Assembly: GCF_910591885.1 (NCBI RefSeq)
Contig: NC_063278.1
Coordinates: 3,931,501 to 3,995,500, forward strand
From: Bombus terrestris
Lineage: Eukaryota > Arthropoda > Insecta > Hymenoptera > Apidae
DNA: 64,000 nucleotides
Reading direction: 5' to 3'
In this document: one piece after another, positions 14,001-27,117 of the stretch
Layout: every line of letters starts with the position of its first letter
Numbering within the stretch: position 1 is the first letter of the stretch
Program-made: the position numbers and the translations under genes
The notes under the pieces: generated by a model
What the model saw: only the letters and a program-made list of their open reading frames with translations
Database searches by the model: none
Told to the model about the DNA's origin: nothing

Positions 14001-16921
14001 GACGTGCAGGCTTGTCCATGCTTGGCGCGCTCGCGAGAGGAAGGCTGCCATGCTAAATGTAACATTAGATCGGGCTGGTGTGCTCGGCTACAGGCGTATA
14101 ATTATGAAACGTTAAAAATTTACAACCGCCACGTACGTACGTACGTATACACGGGAACGCCGCTGTAAACGTAATTACACGGGTGCACCAGTGCAACAGT
14201 ACACATATAGATAGCTGGAACATGCGGTCTCGCGTGGCCAGTCCGATAAACGGCCAGCAAGCCAACAGCTTGTCGCAGCGTATCACGGTTTCTCTGTTCC
14301 GAATGCAAATCAGAATGCGACTCCAGAGAGGAGATGAAAAATGTTTGATTTTATATCCGTTTATCTAATCTGTTAAGTAAAAATGTCAAGTTAAAGCCTT
14401 AATTGATATTGTCGAGTCTACGAACGATTGTGAGAGTTTGAGTTATGCTGTTGTTTATGAATATGTGGATGCTCTGGTCAATTTGTATTGACATGTAGAT
14501 AAATGTTGCTAGTACGTATAAATTAAGAGAAATTAATGATCAAAATCGATACATGCTACGATGTACAACGATCTCTCTTTTATTAATATTCGTACTGAAT
14601 CTCCTGCTTGGAGAATTATAAACGCCAGTTTCTTCGTTGTATATTGATTAAGAAAGAAATAATCTCATCGTAGTTCTATTTATTCGCAATTTTTTAATCG
14701 ACGCGTTGACTACGGGGCCGAAGTTGCATGACCACTTAACGTGACCGAAATTTTGTTTCTTAACGCGTCGAGTGCTGATGACACCTACGTGGCTTTTTAT
14801 TAAGTGAAAAAAAATGCCCAAGTACTTTGAACTGTGACAATCCAATAAGAAAAATTATTGATCGTGCTAATTCGATATTCATATCCGACCAAGAACAGGT
14901 GAGAACGCGTCGGCACAAGAGGTGGAAGTTTATGAAATCAGCGGATGACGACTGAGAGTAAATATGTGTTTGCTGGCGCGTCGGGACAGGAACAAAGCGA
15001 ATGGAGATCCCGCGGCGCTCGCTGAACACTTTATCGGGCTCATCGGATCGCAGAACAAGCGCGAGAGCGTTCGTGAACCAAGGTGTAATTAGAAAAACGA
15101 GCGGATTTATATTTTCAACCGGCTCGTTCACCGGCTACCATTAGCGAAACAGCTGTTAAAGGCGTGCATTTACTTATCGTTGCAACGCTCGCGCCTACGT
15201 TTCTACGAGACATTTCTGCGTTCCTTGTCAATCGAAATATCTTTCGATATCAATATCCTTGCTTTCGTTTCAATCTTTGTCCTGTTACCTAAGAAACGTT
15301 TATCTCTGGTTCGTCTTAAGGTTGCTTAAATAAAATATTTGAAGAATGATTAAATTATGTATAGTAAATAGCGTATCGTCTATTTGTATAGGTGTCATCT
15401 TAAAATAATTTTTCACTCAGCTGTCTGGATAAGCAAATGATTTTTTGTCAAATTATTTCGTGATTTAGGTACCAAATTTTTTATTTATTTCATATTTGAA
15501 TAAATTTTTCTTCTTGAATAATCTCTCAACTAGTTTCTGGTTTTATTAAAGTATCGATACTAAAACAGCTGCGTTAGAAATACAGAGTCTCGTGCACACA
15601 GGTTTCAATGAATAATTCATTAAATATTTAGTAGCTGAAACTAAAACAGTTCCGAGGAATGATACATAATGTATTCATAAAAGGTTTCTATAAGTGTTCG
15701 AGTATTTTCATGAGCCACCGTAGTTTCGCTACCGCGACCGGATGGTGTATAATTAGCGGCGAACAAAGGATGTGGAACGAGAGTGTGTGCGAAAAAACGC
15801 GTGTCCTGGGACCGATGGAAAGAAAGTGACCGACGCCCGTATAATATCTCCGCTACCGTAAAAACAGGCCCGTCGACAGGTTTTCGAATCGAGTTACCGC
15901 TCGACCAACCAACCGAATGAACAATGAAGAACGACGTGGCGGAAGAGGCTGAATCTTCTTTGAAACACCTTCCTGACAAAGGAATGTCGCGATTAAAATT
16001 TGTCGCACGTGAAACTGAGATTTTAAATTGAAAGATCTCTAGCTCTTCACGATAGTGACAGACTTTTCTAATTTTATATAAATATGAAATAAACATAAAT
16101 TTGTGTATTAAAGTTGAATTTATAAATACACATTGGTCTTGATCTCATAGTTAAATAACGTTAGACACGTACGATATACGCAACGTGACTGAAAAGATTG
16201 GTTCCAGTAGAGAATTCTAAGAATCTTCTTCGATACTATCGTCATAATAACCACGAGTAAAAAATGAATATGCGTGAGAAGGCAAATTTCTCTGTTGGTA
16301 GAATCTTCGACGTGTTGTCCGGAATTTTCGCGGGCGTTAATAAAAATCGTAAACACTTGGTCGTGAAGTACGCGTATTATAAGTACGTCGAACAGACAGG
16401 GCCGACAGGGCCGCAGAGGGATATTGAAATCAACTGAATGGGACGAGTAATGAACAGTTTAAAGAGCGAGCTTAAATTGCAGGTTGCGAGAAAACGGTCC
16501 TGCCCGGTGATTTATTGCCGTGGTTTTTGGGCTTTTATCGCCTTTTATTGGACATTCACGTGGGACTTTAAGCGCCGCCTTTGTGAAAAGCGAGTCCACT
16601 TGGAGCCGAAGCACTAATGTAAACGTATTTGTAGTACAGCTATTTACCAAATCACAAGTATTTTATATATTATTTCCTCTGTACACTTCCTACATCACAA
16701 ACAGACTGTGGATTTTTATGCATTTTTAGAAAAATTTGAAAGAACAAAATTAAAAAGGCAAAGGTACAGTGGAGCTTTCTGTAATACTTGAAGGGTAAAA
16801 CAATTTTTACTTTTTCAATTATACCTGTTTCCAAAAGTACGAATTTACGTAAAAATCCACAGTCTAATCATAAATAATTAATCAACGTTACTATCTCTTG
16901 CCATTGTATATTAATGTAATA

Positions 16922-17006
16922 GCATAACTTGGTAAAAGCTTATAAACCCTCTGGGAATGCCGGAAGAGAAGCAATAAAGATTTGCTATTGGCATAACTTG
17001 GTAAAA
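16922..17006 (+). repeat. 16-base exact direct repeat
   Basis: GCATAACTTGGTAAAA occurs at 16922-16937 and again at 16991-17006, 69 bases apart. The flanks share a few more bases. It may be a decayed tandem duplication or a paired binding site. Confidence 0.7.
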
Positions 17007-20000
17007 TAACAGAATTTTCTTACTCAATAATGTTCTTACATAATTGATATTAATGTTATTAACTTGATGCGCTATAACTGTCAATATGGAAGTTCCTTCG
17101 TGAAATTTCTTTACGCCAATTATCTTTCCACGTAACCAATGAACAACACAAACACATATATTAACTACCCAGATATATATGGGGAACTTTCAAATTTATT
17201 GAAACAACCTAAATTTATTATAATTACAATGTGAAACTCCAGTCACCCTTTAACATTTTCGTAATGCATGAAATGCTATCCTGTTTGTAAAAGAAAGAGG
17301 AAAAGGAAGGAATAAAAAGATACCTGACCGTCGCAAAAAATTTGGCGCATAAATAATCAACGATCGATAAACAAGCCAAAAAGGAAGTACGTTCTTTTTC
17401 TACCAGCGAGCTGCACCCGTGTAAGTGCTCCCTTGGCATAATTAAGCACCGACATACGCGAGAGACATCGAAACTGGGTCTTGTCAAGGAAGTGGTTTAT
17501 GTGTTGCACGTGCACCGGTGTAGCACCGTGCGTCCATTAATATACGTGCCTTATGAATACGATACCCCGGCACGCTAGAATTTCGAGGCTCGCCAAAGAA
17601 TTGAAGGAAACCCGCGTAAAAGCGAAACAACTCCATAGGAACACAACTACTTCTCAATGAACATACGATTATTTACTTGATATTTTTGTTACAGATAAAT
17701 CTCCTCAACCTGTCGTACAATTGCCATGTGAATATATTCACTTTCTATTCACGATGTTAATTATACCACAGGGAGTCATAATACTCCGTGTCCTCGGCAA
17801 ATAATTAATTTGCCCTAACATTTATAATTTATACATCGAATCGGAAAAACACATAAATAAGGATAACAATTAAAAATCATCCAACTTTTTCAACATATTC
17901 TAATAATTTCAATATAATCTAATATTTCCAATATAAGAGCTCAAACATCCACTCGCATTTTTTTCCACTCAATCGTCAAAGTTCCCACACTTTCCAACAA
18001 TAACGCACACCATAGTCTATGTGTATATGTAGATAGCATTCACCGGACACATACGAGCGCGGCTATAACACTTAAAGGATTAATGGTTCAACCATACGAG
18101 AACAACGCTGCGCGTTCAATCTGAAACGGCGAATAACAAACGGAAATAAAATAAAGGAAAAGGGGAAAAAATGGGGTCAGCAACGCGGTCAACGTTCGTT
18201 CGAAAAGGATTTCGAGCGAAGAAACGAGAAACCCATCGAGATTTACCGTTAAGCGTCAAAGCGTAAAACCACGTGTTCGCGGCGATCTTTGCAACGGGCT
18301 TGTGCACTTGCCGCGAAAAAGGAGGAAGGAAAGTGAAAGTATCGAGGGAAACCTTAACAATGTTTCCACGTTTACCGAGATTGTCAAGGTTGCCCGATCA
18401 ACGCCGAGACTCTGTTAGAATTTTATCTGCCGATCGTTCGAGCGGATGCTTTTTCAAATCGTGTTTGTTATTATCAGCATCGCGGATCGCGCGAAATTAC
18501 TCATAAACGTAAAGAGACATTTGCAAAGATCGTACAGTGACTCACAAAAGTACTTGAATAGTTATCATAGAAAATTGTTATGTTTAACCATATAAAACAT
18601 GTTGACATTTCATTAATACTGCAATGAAATACGATTGTCATGATTATATTGGTGAAATTTGAAAGCAATCTGATATTAAATGTTACAGGATAGTTGCAAC
18701 AAAACGGTACAATTTTAGTACGACAATTGAAAAATAAAAAGAACCTGCGAAGTTCAAAGATGCAAATCTTTTAAATACAAGTAACAGATTACAGATTTTA
18801 ATTACTAAACAATATTCTAATATCTTCAATATTTCAATATTTTGATGAGTAGTACTTTGGAAATTCTTAAGAAGATGACAGAACATTAAATTTAATAAAA
18901 ATACTAAATTTAAAAACTGCCTGTTTCTGAAAAATAGAAAATATGACTTATAGCATTTTCTTCCTATAGTCTTCGTATCTATAAAAAGTTCTTACCAATA
19001 TTCAAATACCTTCACGATCTACTGTATCTCGCTGATCTATAGATCCTCGTTCGAAGGGATCGATAACCTACTTTGACATCAGCGCTACGAAAAACGCGTG
19101 GAATGGTGTCACGTGTCTTTGCGCGGGAATCGTACGATTCTGCGCAAGGACGACGAAGATAGAATCGTTATCGCGCACGCGCGTTGCGGCACCATTGCCG
19201 CATATGGCGCGCTGTTCTACACGAGGGAATTTGTAATTCAAACGCAAAAAGGATAACACAACGGAACGTATTGAATCAACGAGAACGAGCGTTTATACAG
19301 GACTTTTATTAATGCGATTTACCGCCAGCAATAAATGGACAATGTTCCCGCGACAATACTGCACACCATATCGAAGTAACGCCGATGTAATTGCCGATAA
19401 GATAATCGCGATTAAGCGTTCACCAGTTAGCTGACGAATTTAATTGCGCGACTAATCTTATGATATTGAAACAGCTTCTTTAAGCTTACTGTTTGCTAGA
19501 CATACTTCAAATCAAGTTACGTTATATGTCGTAAGAAATTAGCGATTGAGAATTGTTTACCAACAGCTAACTATGTAGTTTCGTTACCCTAAATACAGAA
19601 ATATTAGTAATTCTGGAAGTAAAAGATTCTTAAAACTTAGCCCTTCCCTTTTCTAGAATAATTGATGCATTAACGTATTATTAATTTTCAGTATCGTATT
19701 CTTGAAATTACTTATACACATCCTTATATATAGTGCAGAGTTATCTACCCATAAACAAAATAAAATAAATAAATAACTGAACTATTATGCACAAAAGAAG
19801 AACATTCGCATCAGCATCTATTCAATTCTCGTTCCCTCGACAGACTCAAAAATTACTAACCTACTCAACGCAGTGTCCGTATACTGTATATTCAGACAGC
19901 GCCAGTCAAAACCCTATCTCACGCGAAAACGAAGAAAAGAGTATGTGCAATGGTTTGACGGGTTCAAAGATAGGCCCCGTCGAACTACACGGAAATACGA

Positions 20001-20413
20001 TCGATCAAAGATGACCTCCATACAGGCTTCCTTGACAGCGAGAAAATTCACGTGTTCGTAGCCTTATATCGGCTGGATTGGAAGAAAAAAAAAAGGTTAG
20101 GCGCAGAGATCGATCGAAGAAGATTCCGTAGTAAGCGCAATACCGTTCGTGCGAGCAAACTGGTCGGAGGAGTCGTTCCTTCGAGGAAGTACGGCAAATC
20201 TCTCACGGATCTCGAGTTTGCTCATCTTTCGCCGGGATCGAGGCCTGCGTCAAGGACTGCCAGACTTCGAGACGAACGTCCGTGCGCCCGTTCGCTTGTA
20301 TCGGCGCGTGACGCAACCAGATGCCAGATTCTGCCGGAGGATCGAGTTTTGCGGATGCTACCGGCTAACGGTCGCCTGTGCACACGTTTACCGGGACCTC
20401 CGTGGCTTTTTGG

Positions 20414-20421
20414 TGACGTCA
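20414..20421. promoter_or_regulatory. CRE palindrome in a GC-rich block
   Basis: TGACGTCA, the full cAMP-response element/ATF palindrome, is followed by a second near-copy, GCGTCAG. It lies in the most CpG-dense part of the window (20.05-20.64 kb). Overlapping long frames occur there on both strands, which is better explained by lack of AT-rich stops than by coding. Confidence 0.4.
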
Positions 20422-21534
20422 GCGTCAGTGAATGGAACGAACGGTGGTTGGAAACGCGACCGATGGAGGCGCGACTTGTCGGAGAGTTTTGATTTATTGT
20501 ACATCGATCAACAACATTCAATGGATATTTCAGAGCCGAGTACTTCTATTGCCGGCGACAGGCGATTAATATCGTCGTTGTTCTCCGAGGGAAGAACTTT
20601 TTTACCATCCTTTGCCGATGAAACATCGATGTTTCGATAAATTACGCGTTTGCCGTGAATGGATTTTTTTAACGCGTTATCTGTCGATCAGGGAAGATCG
20701 ACTATCGGTAAATTATGATATATGTAGTTGCACTGGTCATTGACTAAATAATGGGGCTTCGTATCTCACATACTGAAATACCGACATTGAAAAAAGCCCA
20801 AGTGTTTCTTAACGCCCTCTGCAACTTGGTACGACCAACATAGGAATTATATTTTCAAACAGCAAGGGAAGTATACAAGGCAAAGTATTCAACTCGATCG
20901 AAAACGATAAACACTCTCTACTATCTCTGTGGAACAGTATTTTGTTCACTGTTATAAAAATGTAAAATTTGACACTTGAATGTATTAAGAAAGAGCGAAA
21001 TTCGTCTCATAAAAAATTATGCTACTTATCTACCTAATAATACTTTATTTAAAATACCACCCTTAATTTTGCATACTCTAAATCACTATTACTTATATCT
21101 TATTTAAGTATTTAAGTACTTATTCAGGTACTTTCAGGAATAGATTAGTGCTTCTAGAAAGCAATACTTTTTAGCAGTATTAAATATTCCTAGGAAGCAG
21201 CAGTTTTAAACAAAACATTGAAAGCATCATTTACTAATTCCAAAAACCCTAATTGGAAATCTATTTTACCTTACTTAGTAAAAATCTAAAGGTTTCCATA
21301 AGTCCTACCCATATAAACATTTGAATATAATAAAGAGAAAGAATGGGAAGAATATTGCATGAAATGATTCCTTCAAAACCTTGCATACTATCCATGTTGC
21401 TTGAAATACTTTGTGTTACCTCTTTTCCTTGGTTCTGTAGGGGTTTCTGAAATAAACTGGAATTTAGATCAAAAGAAAATCATTATCCAATCCATATAAT
21501 CCCGAAAAATAAACCATGGGTGGATTACCTTTTT

Positions 21535-22280
21535 CGCAACACTAATTTACTAAATTTAAATATGAAATAGAACATTCTTAATATAAATCGCGAAGAGTGC
21601 TTCGTACAATACTTGTAACACTAATTAATTAACTATTAGAAATAAAAAAAGCAAAAAAAAAGATGAGAAAACTCTCGAAAGCGAAAGTAGAATATTTTAA
21701 TTATAAATACAAATCTATGCACTCATATTTAAATATTCGCAACACTAATAACGAAATGTCCAGTACAGCCATATGGTAGGCTACCGGTGTAACTGCATTA
21801 GGTGATTCAGGAATAGGAGCATGCATCCATAGTCCAGTGGAAGAAAATTGGGCATAATATAAGCGCAACACTACTTCAAAAAACGTAATCATTCATCAAC
21901 GCAACTCTAACTAGAAAATTAATTAAAACAATTGAAATAGATGACCGTAACACTAATTCTTAACACTAATTTAATAAAAATGTTATACTACAAATTACAA
22001 TATTATAAAGTTAATTTAAACTTTTAAATCTAATATTAAATGACCGGAAACGAGATAAACTTTAATATATATTAATCTCCAAGAAATTCTAACAATTCAT
22101 AATCAAAATCACTAAAGAAAATCGCGCTGTCATAATTTGCAACACTAAAACAAACACGATTATCATCCTTTCGCAACTCTAATCCAAACCATAATCATTC
22201 TGTCGTGACACTAATAACAGCCGCGAAATTTTTCCGCAACTCTAATTCAAACCGTAATTAATTTCTCGCAAACACTGATA
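21535..22280 (+). repeat. Decayed ~32-bp satellite, core CGCAACACTAAT
   Basis: About twelve copies of a 12-base core, CGCAACACTAAT with substitutions (CGTAACACTAAT, CGCAACTCTAAT, TGCAACACTAAA), are spread over 750 bases. The last five begin near 22138, 22172, 22204, 22235 and 22267, a steady 31-34 base period. The left copies are spaced more widely, as expected of an older, eroded tandem array. Sequence between cores is AT-rich and hardly conserved. Whether it is an old minisatellite or a selected cluster of protein-binding sites cannot be told from one copy. Confidence 0.75.
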
Positions 22281-22293
22281 CAAAAATCGCGAT

Positions 22294-22434
22294 TTACCCA
22301 ATGTGGTTAAGGACCGACATATATATCGGCCAGAAAAAAAATACTACAACTACAACTACTAAAAGCGAGCACAGTGACAAAATAGTAACGAATGCCTTTC
22401 CATGCTCTGGGTGATCCAGAGGATGGAAAGCCAT
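22294..22434 (-). CDS. Possible small one-pass membrane peptide (46 aa)
   Basis: From an ATG at 22434 the minus strand encodes 46 residues. A short polar start with two His-Pro-like motifs (HPLDHPEH) is followed by a hydrophobic run of about 22 residues (TILSLCSLLVVVVVV, then FFFW), and a stop follows at 22294-22296. The frame is open upstream to about 22506, where ATTTTAG on the minus strand could be a splice acceptor, so it may be part of a terminal exon. The block is GC-richer than its AT-rich flanks and abuts the decayed satellite. I recognise no family. It resembles small membrane regulators only in layout. Confidence 0.3.
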   Translation of the reverse strand: MAFHPLDHPEHGKAFVTILSLCSLLVVVVVVFFFWPIYMSVLNHIG

Positions 22435-25346
22435 TAGTAGTTGCTCTCTTGAATGGCAGTTTGCCGAGCCTCTTCGGCTTATAGCTTCTTCTTTCTTCGG
22501 GCGCAATGCCCGCTAAAATTTAGATCTAGGCTCGAGTCTTTCTAATCGCAAAATAAAAAATAACTTACAAAGGTGGAATAAAAATATAGATCGCGGATAC
22601 TATACCCCGCGCACATGGATGAGCAAGGATCATAGTGACCATTGCCCGTTCGCATGTGCATGCTCGAGCAATAAATAAACGTTCGCTTCGAGACCCACTC
22701 GCGATCGCGAGCACGATATTCGAAAAATCGATGGATAAAGCCAGAGACGAATTTCTCCGCTCGTACCAGCTTTACCGTCGACTTTTCAAATTAAATTTCC
22801 TGAAACAGGTTGGACACGCGAAAACGCGCCTACCCAACCAGAGACTGTGCCAACCTGCCCGGCCCTACCTACTTATAATTAACATTCACACCAGAAAGTA
22901 AGCTACCTATCTTACCTAGCCCTATATTTAAAAATGGCAAAACAGGCACACCGACACACTCACTCCACGATTCTCTCACATACCACCCGGGCGCAAGGAC
23001 CTACACTAGAGAGACGTCCCGGAACGCCTCCGACACCCGAGTTTGACACTCAACTTTCATACTCTAACTTTTACGTACCATTTTCCTGAAATCGACTGAC
23101 GGTGGCTAGCGACCATTGCGTAAAATGTAATATAAATACGTGTATATTGAAATTTTAATTATGTTTTTAATATATTTCGATGTTAACTTTAATTAATAAT
23201 CATGATCATATTGTATAAATATCCATAATTTTGTATTATATCATGTGCAAAATTAGGATATTCTTAGACTAAATGGTATAATATTTAATATCATTGTAAT
23301 TTAATATTATTATATATTACTATTGCATTAATAACACTTGTGAAACTCATTAATATTTCAGAATTATACGGGTTGGAATAATAAGAAAACGACGTAGTTC
23401 CACGACCTAACCACACACACAATGTAGAAAATACGTCGTGCACGATACACTAACGCAACGTCAGTCGCTGAGACAATGTTAAACATATAAACTATAGTCA
23501 TCGTGCCCACTGCTTTTCTCCCACCCAAGTAGCACCTGAGTACGTGAGTGAGATCCTGGCAATGGACATGGAAGGGGTTAAACCTGAAAATCCTAGGCTA
23601 AAAATATGATAAGCCTATCTATTACGTTTTGTATCTAACGGGCTAATATTCGTTAATTAAAGTCTACTTTATATTTTATTCTATTAATTTAATGAATTAC
23701 TGAAATGCTAAATTTGAATGAAGAGAGTTAATATTTATTCACTTGTTTCTTATTATATTTAAGAAAATAAATTGAGCTTCAAAATAATGCAAATAATATT
23801 TATATCAATAAATAATAATAATTAACTCTACATGAAATATTAATAAAAATATTCTCAGGCAATTTTTTCATCAAAACACATCTTTGGAAACTAAGAAGCA
23901 TTCAACTTGTTTTGATTCTAAACTGTGCCTATCGCGAAGTGTTTTCTTGCACGTAAAATTTGATACATTTTTGAACGGACAAAATTAGACTTCATACTTT
24001 TATATTTCATATTTAAAATTTTACCGAAATTTTACTGTCTATGGAACTCAAACAATAAAATTGTTCCACATTACCGTAAAACATAAGATAAAATTAAATT
24101 AATAAATAAAATTAAATTTATAATAAAAATCAATAATAGCATTAACAGTACTTATAATAATTTCAATCATAATTTTCATAATGAAATCGGAGGATATCCG
24201 ACTTCTCCACTACAGAATACTTAAACGAAGCTATTTTCATATTCGTTGTTTACTCAAATATTTGTTTTTTGGGCATTTGATATTTGCAAATATAAAATCA
24301 TCCTGAATATACTTTGATTTTATAAATAATTATTATCAATACACTCCGTGATTTTCAATCACAGAAATATACATTAATTATCAGTACTGAGTTATTTATA
24401 TCAACTTTTTATATAATATTAATTATGTCAATATGGTACTCTCGTCTATTAGTTCTTAATGTGTTATTATCAACATTCGAAAACGCGGTGTGCAAGAAAA
24501 CCTATCCTGATCTGATAAATAAAACACATACAAGAAAATGTTACTACTTACGAGCATAATAAATACCCGCAGTCACTATGCTCGTCAAAAATTCTACGTA
24601 ATACAACCAGTCACCCGTGTCGATTCGGACCTTTCATCCTACCACATGATTGAGTGACCAGAGGAACAAAAATGCATGCGACTCACGATTAGTTGCGAAG
24701 AACGTTGTCATCGATGTATTGTGCCCTATGGAACGTCATCGTGAAGCCTATTATTAGATAGGAACCGTTGAATCCCATGAAAAAAGCAAAGACTGGAAGA
24801 AATCTATTACAAAGCATAGAATATTATTGTATAATTCGTCCTTAAAGACAATGTTAATTATTTAGAAAGTTTGAAATAATAGAAGATTGATCTCTGTAAA
24901 ACATAAAATTTTAACTTCTCTTTATCGTTATCATATTGTATTAGTTGTCATAAAACTTTAACTTGAATGAAAAATTTTAACTTGTCAAATTTTCAATCAG
25001 ATTCCATTTTTTAATTAATTATAGTTGACATACAATACAAGGAATTAAATGAAGTACAAAATACAAAGTTACTTACATTCTTGGTTTTTTAAGTATCACT
25101 AAGTCCTTTCCAGGAAACAGGAAGAAAAGGAAGGAATGAGAAACCTTTAACAAAATATGAATTCATATGTATGAATAATTCCTTCTAAAAAATATGATGA
25201 TTGGTTAAGAATGTATATCGATTGAATATTAAATAAATGTCAGCAATTAACCAATAGAAAAAGAAAATAAACATATAAATACGTTTGACTTTATTAAAAT
25301 AAATCAAATGTTACCATTAGTCATCATGGCGTCCTTTTGAATTTTA

Positions 25347-25354
25347 TGACGTCA
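25347..25354. promoter_or_regulatory. CRE palindrome
   Basis: TGACGTCA lies in an otherwise AT-rich tract that also contains ATGGCGTCC just upstream. It is a perfect CREB/ATF site, but no transcript start is visible nearby. Confidence 0.35.
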
Positions 25355-25774
25355 TTTGTAATTTTGTTGCATCTCCCTAACATCTCCAAATTTCCCGCGT
25401 AGTCGAGGAATAATCTGCATAAAAAAAAAGCCAAAACATTATAATAAATATATAAAAAGCAAATTATGTACAAAATGAAACAATAATCAAGCTCAAATTG
25501 CGTCTTGAAAACTCAGTATAAGATCTACCGGCAAATGTAATAACTAACAAGACGATTGAAGAAAAATAGATAATCAAATAACAAATTATTTACTATAAAT
25601 TATTCAATTAAAAAACGTATGATAAGTAAACAAAATTATAAGAGCGTAAGTGATAAAAGAATGATCATGAAAATATGTACTACATAGTATAGAAATCGGT
25701 ACCTGCTATGGAGTGATACCGATACACATCTAATCGCTTCGACATTAGACTATGAATTTCGGTTGACGAGGAGT

Positions 25775-25787
25775 GGGGAAACTCCCC
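25775..25787. promoter_or_regulatory. Palindromic NF-kappaB-like site
   Basis: GGGGAAACTCCCC fits the Rel/NF-kappaB consensus GGGRNNYYCC on both strands. It is embedded in a short GC-rich island (about 25690-25830) within AT-rich DNA, 1.3 kb past the serpin stop codon. It could be a Rel-responsive enhancer for the serpin or belong to an unseen transcript. The same bases could form a 4-5 base-pair hairpin. Confidence 0.4.
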
Positions 25788-27117
25788 GGCAAGTCGATCA
25801 CGTATGAACAAAAGTCGTCAAATTCCTGCAAAAGACATTTTCGGTAGCAATACGTATTTCAATAGAACGTCTGAGATACTACGTATAATTCGAACGAACA
25901 GAATTTATGATTTTTTATTTTATTTCTTCATTTATCATTTCTTAGCTTAAACAATACAAACTTCTATACTGAAAAAATTGTTAAAGATAAAGAATAAAAC
26001 TACATTCATGAATAAAATATTCTCCATTTTTAATTTAAAATTTTCCAATACACGTATATAAAATATAAGTACAAGCATTTACAAGTAAGACATTTGCACA
26101 TATTTTTATATATTATCAAATCTGAAGTTCTTCTTGCAAAATATTATACCTGTCTTTTAGGCTCTCATATCAGGATTGAAAAATAATTTTTTAATTGATA
26201 AATGTGAAAGATTTACCATTTCGATAATTATAATTTACATATTATATAAATAAAGAAAATTATATTAAATTTATGTTTTCAATATAAGATATATAGATTG
26301 AAATTCATATTGGAAACAGAAATTACAATCATCATTTTTAATTGTCGAAAAAATTATAAAACCTTTAATAGCACTCCACAATTACAAACACAATTGCAAA
26401 CATAACACAACTCATATAACATCAATTTTTCGTACCGAATTGTAGAGGATATTCAATACGTATTATTTCCTTCGTTTTAGTTAGTAAATTCGAATACTGT
26501 GCGTGTATATACGTTATACGTACAATAAATCGAATTTGATTGTAATTTGATACATCTCAGCTTAATGTCCTTTAATCTAATAACTTAATTTTTACTATAT
26601 CTAATGCACCAAAATATTATAATAAAATCCGATTACAAATTTCCATCCATATTATTCAATACATTTCACACATGTATGTCAAAAGTGACACAATTCAACA
26701 CAAGTTCTTCAGAAAAACGAAGCACTATTTGCAAGCATAAATGGAATATGTAATTCTCCATTTTCAGTACTGGAAATCCTTCTTTGACGGTTTTGATGTT
26801 CTTCGATCACATGATTGAATTATTCTGATACGATGACACTTATTGTGACATTTTTGAAATACATGTGCGATTTGTACGAAATTATACAATATCCATCAAA
26901 ATATTTTAGTATATTATAAATTTAGTATAAATATTAGGTGCTCTGTAAATAGCTATCGATTATACTCATCTTAAAATATATACATGCAAACACATCTTAC
27001 CAAACATTCATACCTGTATATGTTACAAACACATATAAAGCTTCTTATTCCTCGTACCACATTCTTCAAAAATAAACGGAGAATAACGACGACAATCACA
27101 TTCATTCTTCAAACATT

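Larger units (their letters stand above)
11054..21530. other. Long non-coding stretch, no supportable exon
   Basis: Several frames of 60-160 codons occur (for example minus 15641-16096 and minus 14760-15131). None looks like a known protein, none is framed by convincing splice sites, and they cluster in GC-richer patches where stop codons are scarce. Notable non-gene features are a 16-base direct repeat at 16.9-17.0 kb, a CGTA tetranucleotide run near 14.13 kb, and a GC-rich block at 20.05-20.64 kb with a CRE palindrome. Confidence 0.55.
22510..27117. other. Non-coding stretch, partly 3' flank of the serpin
   Basis: No exon supported. The left end (22.6-23.1 kb) is CpG-rich; the remainder is very AT-rich. 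A CRE palindrome and a palindromic kappaB-like site are listed separately. The part nearest 27.1 kb should include the serpin 3' untranslated region. Confidence 0.55.

Noticed and set aside
14760..15131. 123-codon frame on the minus strand
   Set aside because: Same reasons; composition is not protein-like and overlapping frames are also open.
15641..16096. 151-codon frame on the minus strand
   Set aside because: No family resemblance, no promoter or clear splice context, and GC-richer DNA that favours chance frames.
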